A stretch of 64,000 nucleotides of DNA, taken from assembly GCF_009900715.1 (NCBI RefSeq), contig NZ_JAAAJC010000001.1:1043216-1107215 (forward strand). Direction: 5' to 3'. This document shows, in pieces, positions 17,526 through 26,504 of the stretch; the first letter of the stretch is position 1; the number at the start of each line of letters is the position of its first letter. The DNA comes from Halococcus salsus. GTDB lineage: Archaea; Halobacteriota; Halobacteria; Halobacteriales; Halococcaceae. The notes below the pieces were generated by a model, which saw only the letters and a program-made list of their open reading frames with translations, searched no databases and was not told where the DNA came from. A program made the position numbers and the translations under genes.

Positions 17526-19663
17526 CTGCTCACCTCGCCATCGCTACCGCGTGGACGTGACACCCCGCCGTCGTGGAGCACCGCGCGGGCGGCACCGGAG
17601 TCGGCCCACTGGTCGGCGGCGACGAGGCGGACCGCACACTGCTTGTAGTTGGGTTCGTTCGACTCGGGGTCGGTGGCGGGGATCGTGAGCCGGTTGGTCG
17701 CGGGGTGGTGGACCGGCAGCCAGACCATCCCTTCCGGGATCGCCGCGTCGGGAACCGCCGACACCGGGACCGAAGCCCGTCTCGATTCGACGGTCAGCCG
17801 GTCGTCACCGGGTTCGGCGAACCGGTCGAGTGTCGTCGGGTTGACGCGCGCGACGGGGTCGCCGGGTTCGTCGACCGAATCGCGGGTTCTGACGCCGGTG
17901 TTGTAGGCGTCGGCCTCGCGGGCCGTCGTCAGGGTGAGCGGGTACTCGTCGGTCGTCGGTTCGGGAACCCCTCCACCGAATCCGGTCGAGAAGCGTGCGC
18001 GGCCCGTCGCGGTCGGAAATTCCCAGCTACCCGACCCCGAATCGGGGTCGTAGTAGCGGTAGCCACCCGATGAGTCGGGGTCGGGGGCGGGCCAGCGCAC
18101 CGCCCGCTCGCGCTCCAAGCGCTCGTAACTGATGCCCGAACAGTCGGCGTCGGTTCCCGCCGTGAGCGCGACGAACTCCTCGAAGACTCCTTTCGGGTCG
18201 TGTGCGTCGAACAGTCCGGGAACGAGCCGGTCCCCGACGGTCGTGACGATGTCGAGGTCGGTTCTGACTTCCGAGGGTGGCTCGGTCGCGGCGCGGACCC
18301 GCGAGACGGTCCGTTCCATGTTCATGGTGGTGCCTTCGGACTCCCCCCACGTCGCCGCCGGCAACACCACGTCGGCGAGGTCGGCCGTCTCGCTGCGGAA
18401 GGCGTCCTGCACGACCAGGAAGACGTCGTCGAGGCGGTCCCGGGCGGCCGTCGCGTCGGGGAGCCCCGCGACCGGGTTCGTCGCCACCGCCCAGACCGCC
18501 TCGACCGGCCCGTCGTCGATGGCCTCGACGACCCCCACGGGACCGGGACCGGTGTCCGCCGGGAGCCGTTCTTCCGGGATTCCCCACGCGTCCGCGACAG
18601 CGGTGCGCTCGTCGGAGTCCGCGAAGTCGCGGTGGCCCGGCCACGTTCCCTTCGACGAACAGACGCGGGTTCCCATCGAGTTGGCTTGGCCGGTGAGCGA
18701 GAACGGCCCGCTCCCCGGTCTGAGGTTCCCGGTCGCGAGACAGAGGTCGATCAGCGCCCGCGCGGTCGCCGTCCCGCGGCTGCTCTGGTTGACCCCCATT
18801 CCCCAGTAGAGCAACGTCGGGTCGGCGAGCGCCTCAACGAGCGTGTCCACGACGTCCATCGGGACACCAGCGGTCGCGGCCGCCGACTCGGCGACCGGAA
18901 GCTCATCACGGAGCGCGTCGAACCTGTCGGTGGCGTTCTCGACGAATTCGCGATCCACGAGGTCGCGGTCAAGGGTACGAGCGAGAACCGCACGCGCGAG
19001 CGCGAGGTCGCCGCCCGGTGCGAGGCCGACGTGAGTGTCGGCCCGTTCGGCCGTCTCCGTCTCGATTGGATCCACGACGACGAGCCGGCTTCCCTCTTCG
19101 CGGGCGCTCTCCGCGATCCAGCGAAACATGACGGGGTGGGCGACGGCGGGGTTCGCGCCCCACACGAGGTGTGTTTTCGCCTTCGGAACGTCCTCGTAGG
19201 TGCAGGGTGGGGCATCACTCCCGAAGGCGTCGTAGTAGGCCGTCACCGCACTCGCCATACACAGGGTCGTGTTCGCATCGTAGAACCTGGTTCCAAAGCC
19301 ACCACGAGCGAGCTTGCCCAGCGCGTACGCCGCCTCGTTCGTCTGCTGCCCGCTGCCCAGCACCGCGAGACCGTCCGGATCGGTTTCGAGAACGTTCTCG
19401 AACGCCGTGGCCACCCGGTCGAGCGCCACGTCCCACGTCGTCGAGACGAGTTCGCCGTCGCGGCGGACCTTGGGCCGGGTCAGCCACTCGCCGCTTGGAT
19501 TCGCGCTCTCGCGGATGCCGCGCGGGCACGCGAGCCCCTGGTTCACGGGGTGGGCGACGTCGCCCCGGACCGACGCGATACCGTGGCCGAGGTCGACCCC
19601 CTCGTGGACGTGCCCACAGCCGACCGCACACCGCATGCACGTCGTCGGGACCGGCTCGCCCAT
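17522..19663 (-). CDS. nasA: Assimilatory nitrate reductase, copy 2 (operon copy)
   Basis: A 713-residue molybdoenzyme starting [17 protein letters not shown]. The [4Fe-4S] ligands are Cys9, 12, 16 and 46 and the Mo ligand is Cys135 ([10 protein letters not shown]), exactly aligned with copy 1. Further on, [17 protein letters not shown] and [11 protein letters not shown] match the same family. It reduces nitrate to nitrite in the cytoplasm, probably with ferredoxin. The genes before (DUF6360, 1 bp away) and after (narK, 4-bp overlap) show tight coupling with nitrite reduction and transport. The open frame continues far upstream in Arg/Pro-rich sequence, but that part is antisense or out of frame with DUF6360 and nirA and is not protein. 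Confidence 0.92.
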   Translation of the reverse strand: MGEPVPTTCMRCAVGCGHVHEGVDLGHGIASVRGDVAHPVNQGLACPRGIRESANPSGEWLTRPKVRRDGELVSTTWDVALDRVATAFENVLETDPDGLAVLGSGQQTNEAAYALGKLARGGFGTRFYDANTTLCMASAVTAYYDAFGSDAPPCTYEDVPKAKTHLVWGANPAVAHPVMFRWIAESAREEGSRLVVVDPIETETAERADTHVGLAPGGDLALARAVLARTLDRDLVDREFVENATDRFDALRDELPVAESAAATAGVPMDVVDTLVEALADPTLLYWGMGVNQSSRGTATARALIDLCLATGNLRPGSGPFSLTGQANSMGTRVCSSKGTWPGHRDFADSDERTAVADAWGIPEERLPADTGPGPVGVVEAIDDGPVEAVWAVATNPVAGLPDATAARDRLDDVFLVVQDAFRSETADLADVVLPAATWGESEGTTMNMERTVSRVRAATEPPSEVRTDLDIVTTVGDRLVPGLFDAHDPKGVFEEFVALTAGTDADCSGISYERLERERAVRWPAPDPDSSGGYRYYDPDSGSGSWEFPTATGRARFSTGFGGGVPEPTTDEYPLTLTTAREADAYNTGVRTRDSVDEPGDPVARVNPTTLDRFAEPGDDRLTVESRRASVPVSAVPDAAIPEGMVWLPVHHPATNRLTIPATDPESNEPNYKQCAVRLVAADQWADSGAARAVLHDGGVSRPRGSDGEVSR

Positions 19664-19664
19664 C

Positions 19665-19958
19665 TCACCCCCTCCTGCTGACCATCGCCTCGCCCCGCTC
19701 TGCGGCCGCCGCGGCGGCTTCGAGGTCGGCCGCGAGCGTCCGGGCTTGGTCGGGCGCGAGCGGAATTCGGTCGACGTGGTGCGGGAGCACTTCGGTGCTG
19801 CCGTCGAGTTCGAAGCCGAGTTCGACGTGGTCCTCGCCCCGCGGCGATTCGACGTCGAGGACGGCGATCGATTCGCGGGCCCAGCCGTCGCCCTCGGCGC
19901 GCGCCGGGAGGTGGTCGAACGTGGTTCGCGAGGTGACGTCGAGGAAGCGCCGATGCAT
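19665..19958 (-). CDS. DUF6360 family protein of the nitrate operon
   Basis: A 97-residue soluble protein beginning MHRRFLDVTSRTTFDHL and ending in an Ala/Glu-rich helix. I recognise it as the haloarchaeal DUF6360 type, which sits between nitrite and nitrate reductase genes in several haloarchaea. It lies 1 bp from both neighbours' coding ends. Function is unknown; a chaperone, electron-transfer adaptor or cofactor-insertion role in NasA/NirA maturation is inference from position. It has no cysteines, so it is not itself an iron-sulphur protein. Confidence 0.72.
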   Translation of the reverse strand: MHRRFLDVTSRTTFDHLPARAEGDGWARESIAVLDVESPRGEDHVELGFELDGSTEVLPHHVDRIPLAPDQARTLAADLEAAAAAAERGEAMVSRRG

Positions 19959-19959
19959 C

Positions 19960-21726
19960 TCAATCGTCGGCCTCCATCGGCGTGCCGTCGGCGGCGGTCG
20001 GGGCCGGCCCCTCGCCGTCGTCGAATGGGTACCACGACTGCTTCGCGTCGGTGAGACACGGGTCCACGTAGTCGGTCTCCTCGGGCTGGGCGAGTTCGGC
20101 GATAGTGCCGTCGCCCGTGGACTCGACCCACTCCCGGAAGGTCTGGCCGTCGTCCCGGAGCGCCACGAACCCGTCGAGGAGGTTCTTGATCATCCCCGGT
20201 GCCTCGTCGGCCGGCACGCGCTGGTGGACCCAGTCGATGAACGCGGGGTCCGGGCCGATGCCGCCGCCCACGCCGATGTCCATCGCCTCGACCATCTCGC
20301 CGTCCTTCCGGGCGCGCATCCCCTGGAGCCCGATGTCGGCGGTCAGCGCCTGCCCGCAGTCGGCGGTACAGCCCGAGAAGTGCATCTTGACCTGGGAGAC
20401 GTCGTCGGGCATGTCGACGTTCGCCTGGAGCCACCGGAGCGTCGCTGCCATCCGGGCCTTGGTTTCGGTGAGCGCGAGCGAACAGAACTCCGTGCCCGTA
20501 CACGCCATCGCCCCGCGGGTGAACACGTCGGGGTCCGGCGAGTGGACGTCGAGCAGTGGCTCGGCGAGCAGCTCGTCGAGCTTCGCCTCGGGAACGTCCA
20601 TCACGAGCGGGTTCTGTCGGCGGGTGAGTCTGACTTCCCCCGAACCGTACTCGTCGGCGAGGTCGGCGAGTTCGAGCGCCTCGTCGGCGGGCACCCGTCC
20701 CACGGGCGTGTTCAACCCCACGTAGTACCGCCCGTCGGGCTGTTCGTGGACGCCGACGTGGTCGTGGCGGCCCGCCTCGTCGGACCGACCGGCATTGTAG
20801 GTGTACTCCTTTCTGAGGTCCGTCCCGCCGTACGCGAGATCGAAGTCGACCTTCTCGGCCATCGCCTCGCGGATCTTCTCGGTACCCCAGTCGTCGACGA
20901 AGAATCTGGACCTGTTTTTGCTCCGGTTTTCACGATTCCCCTCGGCGTGGTAGAGTTCGACGAACGCTCGGACCGCGTCGTAGGCGTGCTCGGGTTCGAC
21001 GAAGACGTCGAGCGAGCGCGCCCGCCGGGGTTCACGCCCACCGAGGCCGCCACCGACCCGCATGTTGAAGCCTCTGACTGTTTCCCCATCGACCAGCTTT
21101 CGTGCGGGTTCGAGCGCCACGCCGTTGATCGAGTCCTGGGCACAGCCCTCGCGACAGCCCGTGACCGAGATGTTGAACTTCCGGGGCATGTTCGCGAGCG
21201 CGTTGTCGCCCCGGAGGTCGTTCTGGATCTCGTCGAGCAGCGGCCGCGTCTCGACGTACTCGTGGGCGTCCTTCCCAGCGACCGGACAGCCCGAGACGTT
21301 CCGCATGGTGTCCCCGCCGGACGAGCGACTGGAGACACCCACGGCTTCGAGTTTCTCCCATATCTCGGGGATGTCTTCGAGTTTGATCCAGTGGAGCTGG
21401 ACCGACTGGCGGGTGGTGAGGTCGATCCAGCCGTTGCCGAACTCGGGGTTGTCAACGGGTCCGGTCGCGTACTCCGCGGCGACCTCGGCGATGGCACGGA
21501 GTTGGCCGGGTTCGAGGACCCCCCCGCAGTTGGTGAGCCGCATCATGAAGTAGCTCTCCTGGCCCGAGCGGTGGTGGAAGACCCCCCAGAACTTGAACCG
21601 CGAGAACCACACCTCGCGTTCGTCCTCGGGGATCGACTCCCAGCCCGATTCGGCGAACTCGATCAGTTTCTCGCGCACCTCGTCGCCGTACAACCCCGCC
21701 TTCCAGTCCTCCTTTTTGTGGGTCAT
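19960..21726 (-). CDS. nirA: Ferredoxin-nitrite reductase (assimilatory)
   Basis: A 588-residue siroheme/[4Fe-4S] enzyme that reduces nitrite to ammonium with six electrons from ferredoxin. It has two nitrite/sulfite-reductase half-domains. The cofactor cysteines appear as CTGTEFC (C-x5-C, near residue 410) and SGCTADCG (C-x3-C, near 453), shared with the heme. The substrate-side arginines lie in TTRQSVQLHW and NVSGCP. The neighbours (nasA, narK) favour nitrite over sulfite. ATG 21726 (MTHKKEDWKAGLYG) fits the family; an in-frame ATG at 21762 would run into the inverted repeats of the control region. First gene of the operon. Confidence 0.92.
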   Translation of the reverse strand: MTHKKEDWKAGLYGDEVREKLIEFAESGWESIPEDEREVWFSRFKFWGVFHHRSGQESYFMMRLTNCGGVLEPGQLRAIAEVAAEYATGPVDNPEFGNGWIDLTTRQSVQLHWIKLEDIPEIWEKLEAVGVSSRSSGGDTMRNVSGCPVAGKDAHEYVETRPLLDEIQNDLRGDNALANMPRKFNISVTGCREGCAQDSINGVALEPARKLVDGETVRGFNMRVGGGLGGREPRRARSLDVFVEPEHAYDAVRAFVELYHAEGNRENRSKNRSRFFVDDWGTEKIREAMAEKVDFDLAYGGTDLRKEYTYNAGRSDEAGRHDHVGVHEQPDGRYYVGLNTPVGRVPADEALELADLADEYGSGEVRLTRRQNPLVMDVPEAKLDELLAEPLLDVHSPDPDVFTRGAMACTGTEFCSLALTETKARMAATLRWLQANVDMPDDVSQVKMHFSGCTADCGQALTADIGLQGMRARKDGEMVEAMDIGVGGGIGPDPAFIDWVHQRVPADEAPGMIKNLLDGFVALRDDGQTFREWVESTGDGTIAELAQPEETDYVDPCLTDAKQSWYPFDDGEGPAPTAADGTPMEADD

Positions 21727-21759
21727 TGTAGGATCAGTCCCCCGATACCGGTGATTCTT

Positions 21760-21782
21760 CACGTATAACGTGTTTCGACACG
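21760..21782. promoter_or_regulatory. Two overlapping inverted repeats in the nirA leader
   Basis: CACGT-ATA-ACGTG (21760-21772) is a perfect inverted repeat. It overlaps CGTGT-TTCG-ACACG (21769-21782), another perfect one with a stable TTCG loop. Both lie between the probable nirA TATA box and its ATG, so they may be a repressor or activator site, or a mutually exclusive hairpin pair in the mRNA leader. No equivalent pair is seen at nasA copy 1. Confidence 0.5.
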
Positions 21783-21811
21783 GTGTTCGTCACGCTTCGA
21801 CCCAGGGAGGA

Positions 21812-21826
21812 GTGTATAAATAAATC
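21812..21826 (-). promoter_or_regulatory. Probable nirA operon promoter
   Basis: On the minus strand this reads ATTTATTTATACACT, the best TATA-like element upstream of nirA. Transcription starting about 25 nt downstream would give a leader of about 60 nt carrying the inverted repeats at 21760-21782. Confidence 0.5.
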
Positions 21827-21994
21827 TGGCCACCAAAATCCCCAATTTATTTCCCGTTCTCGGAGCCATCCGTCCAATACACTATGAATGCGGGATTATT
21901 CGGTTTTGTATAAGGTCTTCGTACACAAGTCGAGCGCTCGGGGCCGCCGTCGGTATCTCAACCTACATAACCCCCGAGCGCGTACCGACGTTCA

Positions 21995-22294
21995 ATGGCC
22001 GACCGAGTGTTCAACCGGGAGACGCTGCTCGACCTCACGGTCAACTTCATACCGATGGGGATGATCATCTTCTTCTTCGCGCTGTTCATCCTGGCGGACC
22101 CCTTCCCGGCCGACGCGATGGCCGTCGGGACCAGCCTCGGCCTGCTCGTGATCCCGTTCGTGGTGCTCGCGATCACCACCTACGTCACGGGTCGGATCAT
22201 CGCCGAGGCCGACCAGACCGGCCGTTCGGGGACCGCGGCCAAGATCAGCAGCATCGCCACGGGGATGGACCACGAAGCGGACGACGAGGCGTAG
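21995..22294 (+). CDS. DUF6684-like two-helix membrane protein of the oxidase cluster
   Basis: A 99-residue protein with two transmembrane helices (PMGMIIFFFALFILADPF and LGLLVIPFVVLAITTYVTG) and an acidic cytoplasmic tail. It resembles the short haloarchaeal proteins (DUF6684) found beside heme-copper oxidase genes. Its stop abuts the stop of the convergent gene at 22295. A role as a small oxidase-associated subunit is inferred from position only. Confidence 0.65.
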   Translation: MADRVFNRETLLDLTVNFIPMGMIIFFFALFILADPFPADAMAVGTSLGLLVIPFVVLAITTYVTGRIIAEADQTGRSGTAAKISSIATGMDHEADDEA

Positions 22295-22516
22295 TCAGGC
22301 CCGTTCGCGCCAGACCAGCCCGCCCCCGGCGACCATCACGAGGAAGCCGACGACCGAGACCGCGAGCGTCGGGACGAACGCGATGGCGTGGATCTCGGCC
22401 CACGCGTACACGGCGATACCCACGAGCGCGACGAGGTAGCCGGTGGTGACCGCGGCCAATCCGAAGGCGGTTCTCCAAGAGGGCTCCAGCACCGGCGGGG
22501 ATTCGGGCGACGACAT
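22295..22516 (-). CDS. Small two-helix membrane protein of the oxidase cluster
   Basis: A 73-residue protein with helices at about 17-40 (GLAAVTTGYLVALVGIAVYA) and 46-68, ending WRERA. It is convergent with the previous gene with no intergenic base, and divergent from coxC. I recognise no specific family. Its place within the cytochrome-oxidase cluster suggests an accessory role. Confidence 0.6.
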   Translation of the reverse strand: MSSPESPPVLEPSWRTAFGLAAVTTGYLVALVGIAVYAWAEIHAIAFVPTLAVSVVGFLVMVAGGGLVWRERA

Positions 22517-22625
22517 GAGGAGGTTCGTTTCCCTCCACGGGCACCGGCGTCATTTAGTTTGTGAAGCCGTACCCGTCGACGGCCGCAGGCGGGGTGTTTT
22601 TATCGCTCTCGACGCAATCGGGGGC

Positions 22626-23483
<858 letters not shown>

Positions 23484-23930
23484 CGTCCTCCCCGCGCTGA
23501 AGGGCGAGGATTCCCACGGCCGCACCGCAACGCTGGGTTGGGCGTTTCAGATTCGTGGACGGAGATTCGTGCGCCTACAGGAAGTGCCACGCCCCAGTAC
23601 TCCTCTCGTTCGGGACGCCACACCCGGAGTGACCGTCCAAGGTACTGGTTGTAGTTGCCCGAGCTGTTGTTCGGGTTGCGAGCGGGTGTTCTGTCTGTGC
23701 AGGCATTCCACCCGGTGGCTCGTGTGGATGTGATTGTCGTGTAGTTGGATGTGGCGGTGGGTGCTGCTACTGCGTATGACTCACTCCCTCTAGGGTTCGC
23801 CTGCAACCCTTCCAAGCGAAACAGAAGCTAGGACTTTCGCATGCACGTCAACAGTAGTTAGTAGCGCAGAAGTTTTGTTCAGTCTCAGCACCGTGACGGT
23901 GAGGCGTTAGCGCCTGATTTTCACGTGAAA
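23484..23930 (-). mobile_element. Decayed IS200/IS605 (IS1341-type) element or PATE-like relic
   Basis: The left border, read on the minus strand, is the conserved haloarchaeal right end of TnpB-type elements: GAATCCTCGCCCTTCAGCGC followed by GGGGAGGACGTCAA, a stem with a TTCA-like loop. This is the 3' scaffold of the TnpB guide RNA (omega RNA). The minus-strand bases 23530-23800 resemble a degraded 3' part of a tnpB gene: stops and frame changes occur, and no intact OrfB motif (zinc ribbon, DED) is left. The other border carries a cluster of palindromes (23889-23930). No TnpA. It fits a palindrome-associated element such as the PATEs described in Haloquadratum. This stretch has no gene. Confidence 0.65.
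23889..23930. repeat. Three consecutive perfect inverted repeats
   Basis: CACCGT-G-ACGGTG (23889-23901), AGGCG-TTAG-CGCCT (23902-23915) and the 12-bp palindrome TTTCACGTGAAA (23919-23930) follow each other almost without gap, directly after the coxB stop. They could be the hairpin end of the adjacent IS605-type relic, a coxB transcription terminator, or both. Confidence 0.75.
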
Positions 23931-23931
23931 T

Positions 23932-24747
23932 TCAGACCGGCGGTGCGGCGACCGACCCGGTGACGTTGGTCGCGTTCTCCGCGCTCACCCGTGTCGGGAC
24001 GTCGGTTCGGTTCTGGTTTGACAACCAGGCCTGGTATCGGTCTTGGCTCACGACCGTGAGGTTGGCGTACATCCGGGAGTGGCCCGCCCCACAGAACTCC
24101 GAACAGTAGACCCGGTAGGTGCCCGGTTCGGTGATGTTCGTCCGGATGGTGTTGTACTGGCCGGGGATGGTGTCCATCTTCAGCCCGAGTTCGGGCGCGT
24201 GGAAGGCGTGCAACACGTCACGTGACGTCAGGTGGTAGTAGACGTCCGTGTTCGCTGGGACGACCGTGGTGTTGTCGGTCGTGACGTTCTCCTCGGGGTA
24301 GACGAAGTCCCACCCCCATTGGTAGGCGATGGTGCGAACGATGACCGCGTCGTCGTCGTTCGCGGGCATGACGGCCCCTTCGAGGTTCTGGTCGCCGCCG
24401 AGGGCCTGCTCCTGTTCGGTGAGCGAGGGCGAGATGTACGGGTCCGTGAGGATGTTGTACGACGCGAACCCGACGAACAGCAGGATGATCGCGGTGGCGA
24501 TCGTCCACGTGATCTCGAGCGAGCGGTTCTCCTTCGTCGGCGATGGGTCGTCGTTGTCCTTGTGTTTCCAGACGGCGTAGAACAGGATCACCTCGACGAG
24601 TATCGCGAGCGGCACGGCGACGTAGAGGAGCTGCCGGTTCAGGCTCTCGATCAGGGTCTTGTTGATCGACTGCGCGGCGACCGGCTCGACAGCGATCGTC
24701 AGGAACGCCGTCAGCGCCACCCCGGCCGTCGCCTGTCTGCGGTTCAT
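23932..24747 (-). CDS. coxB: Cytochrome c oxidase-type subunit II
   Basis: A 271-residue subunit II. It has an N-terminal signal-like helix, two membrane helices (about 38-60 and 80-100), and an extracellular cupredoxin domain. The CuA site is present: YCSEFCGAGHSRM (C-x3-C-x3-H-x2-M near 212-225) with the earlier His in HAFHAPELG. So it accepts electrons from an external copper protein or cytochrome rather than quinol. An Asn/Thr-rich C-terminus offers N-glycosylation sequons (NRT, NAT, NVT). Confidence 0.93.
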   Translation of the reverse strand: MNRRQATAGVALTAFLTIAVEPVAAQSINKTLIESLNRQLLYVAVPLAILVEVILFYAVWKHKDNDDPSPTKENRSLEITWTIATAIILLFVGFASYNILTDPYISPSLTEQEQALGGDQNLEGAVMPANDDDAVIVRTIAYQWGWDFVYPEENVTTDNTTVVPANTDVYYHLTSRDVLHAFHAPELGLKMDTIPGQYNTIRTNITEPGTYRVYCSEFCGAGHSRMYANLTVVSQDRYQAWLSNQNRTDVPTRVSAENATNVTGSVAAPPV

Positions 24748-24857
24748 CGAGCTACGATCGGGGGGCCCCGCACAAGTATCTGCTGTCGTCGGCCAGAACC
24801 GTCGGCCCGCGGTTCCCCGGGCGAGGGGCTTTTGCTACCCCGGCCGTAATCGCTCGC

Positions 24858-25391
24858 ATGGCCGACACGGGCTCACTCGTCGAAGAGGTTACCGGCGAAT
24901 CCGAAAGCAAAGCGCGGGGCGACCTCCGACGCATCGTGGTGGGCGGGCTCGTCGGCGGGATCGCCGGCGGGCTCGGTACGCTGGCCTTCTCGGCGGTGCT
25001 GGCCCTCGCCCTCTTTCTCGACGCGTTCGACCCCGTCCAGTTCGGCGAGATGGCCGTCATGGCCGGGCTGAGCGACCCGCTCGCGGGTGAGGGCGACCCG
25101 GTGCTCGGCTACCTCATCTTCGTCGGCGGCGGGATGACGACGTGGCCGTTCCTGTTCGCGGCGCTCCACGAGTACCTCCCCGGCTGGCGGATGGCGGTCT
25201 CCGGGATCACGTTCGCGGCGATCGGCTGGGCGGGCTTCGCGATCGCCTTCTACAGCCCCAACGTGAGCCTCCCGATGTTCCTCGTGTTGACCTTCATCGG
25301 GCAGTGTCTCTACGGGCTGGTCATGGGACTGGCCTTCGAGTACGCCGAACCGCGTACCGACATCGCCTTCGTCGGAACGACGTTTCAATAA
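24858..25391 (+). CDS. DUF6789-like membrane protein
   Basis: A 177-residue protein with an N-terminal soluble lead and four helices (VVGGLVGGIAGGLGTLAFSA, LGYLIFVGGGMTTWPFLFAA, MAVSGITFAAIGWAGFAIAF, FLVLTFIGQCLYGLVMGLAF). It resembles the DUF6789 haloarchaeal membrane family often seen near terminal oxidase genes. It sits between coxB and coxA on the opposite strand and splits the oxidase locus. No catalytic residues are obvious. Confidence 0.6.
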   Translation: MADTGSLVEEVTGESESKARGDLRRIVVGGLVGGIAGGLGTLAFSAVLALALFLDAFDPVQFGEMAVMAGLSDPLAGEGDPVLGYLIFVGGGMTTWPFLFAALHEYLPGWRMAVSGITFAAIGWAGFAIAFYSPNVSLPMFLVLTFIGQCLYGLVMGLAFEYAEPRTDIAFVGTTFQ

Positions 25392-25406
25392 CCGTTCGAC
25401 CGGGGT

Positions 25407-25928
25407 CTACCGGCGGCCGCGAAGCCGGTTCACCGCGACCGTCGCCACCGCGAGGAAGAGCAAACCGATCGTCGCACCCGTCGAGGAGTAGGAGGCCTCG
25501 GCGGCCGTGATGGTGTCACCGACCACGCCGCCGGTCGGGTTCGCGGGCGCACCGCCCGTGGCGGCCGCCCAGTCGGCATCGCTCACGACGACCTCCTGGT
25601 ACTCCTCGAAGTGTTCGGTCCCGAGGTCGTCGATGAGGGTATCGAGCTCCGCCCGCGTGTCCGCATCGAGGTCCGGGATCTGGTCGGCGTCGTAGGGGCC
25701 GTCCCGCGCCGCGAAGAGCGCGTTGAGACTGAGCTCGCCCCGGCGGTCGACGACCGGGAGGTAGAGGTCGTCGAGCGAGTCGGGCTCCTCGAAGCCCGAG
25801 GCCGACACCAGGAACCGGTCGGCGGCGGCCGAGAGGTCGCTCGTGTCGAAGTCTTGTGCGGTCGGGAACACCCAGTCGTTCCTGGTGGTCCCCGTGAATC
25901 GTGGTCGGTGGATCGAGTACTCGGTCAT
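25407..25928 (-). CDS. Uncharacterised tail-anchored protein downstream of coxA
   Basis: A 173-residue protein. The first 145 residues are soluble and acidic (Asp/Glu-rich, with SDLSAAADRFLVSASGFEEP), and the end is one hydrophobic helix (ATIGLLFLAVATVAVNRLRG) with a basic cytosolic tail. It starts 3 bp after the stop of the preceding gene, so it is the third gene of coxA-25932-25407. I recognise no family. An oxidase assembly or accessory subunit is inferred from the operon alone. Confidence 0.65.
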   Translation of the reverse strand: MTEYSIHRPRFTGTTRNDWVFPTAQDFDTSDLSAAADRFLVSASGFEEPDSLDDLYLPVVDRRGELSLNALFAARDGPYDADQIPDLDADTRAELDTLIDDLGTEHFEEYQEVVVSDADWAAATGGAPANPTGGVVGDTITAAEASYSSTGATIGLLFLAVATVAVNRLRGRR

Positions 25929-25931
25929 GGA

Positions 25932-26504
25932 TTAGTTGAACCATCGCCGGAGCCCGGGGGCGGCCGAGAGGCCGAGCCCCACGACGACCCCGACGATGCT
26001 GAGCGGCACGTTGAACGCGGTCTCGTCGACGCAGTCGTCGAGCGACGCGACGACGGTGTAGTACGACTCGCCCTCGTAGGTTACGACGGAGCCGTTGCGA
26101 AGCTCCTCGAAGTGCGCCGTCCGTCCGTCGAGCTCGGCCTCCTGGAGCGCGCTCGTTCGGGCCTCATCGAAGGTCTCCTGCTCCATCGGCGTGAGTTCGT
26201 CGTAGGAGAACTGCCTGAAGTTCGGCGGCTCGTCGCCGGCCGTGAGCTCCGCGGTGTCCGCCGGCGAGTAGACCTCGACGACCGGTCTGTCACAGAGCCC
26301 GTAGGTCGGCTGGATCGCGGCGTAGGGTCCGAGGATGACGCCGCCGATGCTGGCCGAGAGGATGATCATCCCCACGAACGATATCGTGTAGGTCTGGAAC
26401 GACCGGCTGGTCATCGTTCGCCAGAAGCTCCGGACGACGGGTGCGAAGTGCTCCTGGAAGTCCCCGTGGTCCTCGCCGTGGAGGTCCTTCTCGTCGTCGC
26501 TCAT
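25932..26504 (-). CDS. Uncharacterised membrane protein co-translated with coxA
   Basis: A 190-residue protein starting MSDDEKDLHGEDHGD, with an N-terminal helix (TYTISFVGMIILSASIGGVI), an external domain of about 110 residues with two cysteines (GLCDRP, DDCVDE) and a C-terminal helix. The ATG overlaps the coxA stop (ATGA 26501-26504). The longer frame to 26597 is antisense-like Arg-rich sequence inside coxA and is rejected. The topology (domain outside, held by two helices) would place it beside the CuA domain of subunit II. Confidence 0.68.
   Translation of the reverse strand: MSDDEKDLHGEDHGDFQEHFAPVVRSFWRTMTSRSFQTYTISFVGMIILSASIGGVILGPYAAIQPTYGLCDRPVVEVYSPADTAELTAGDEPPNFRQFSYDELTPMEQETFDEARTSALQEAELDGRTAHFEELRNGSVVTYEGESYYTVVASLDDCVDETAFNVPLSIVGVVVGLGLSAAPGLRRWFN

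Noticed and set aside
19664-20503. Upstream extension of the nasA copy 2 reading frame
   Set aside because: The extension overlaps DUF6360 and nirA out of frame and codes Arg/Pro/Gly-rich sequence; NasA begins at MGEPVPTTC with the cysteine motif.
21884-21913. Nine-codon frame MNAGLFGFV in the nirA upstream region
   Set aside because: Too short to judge, with no ribosome site or neighbour coupling; A/T-rich promoter DNA gives such frames by chance.
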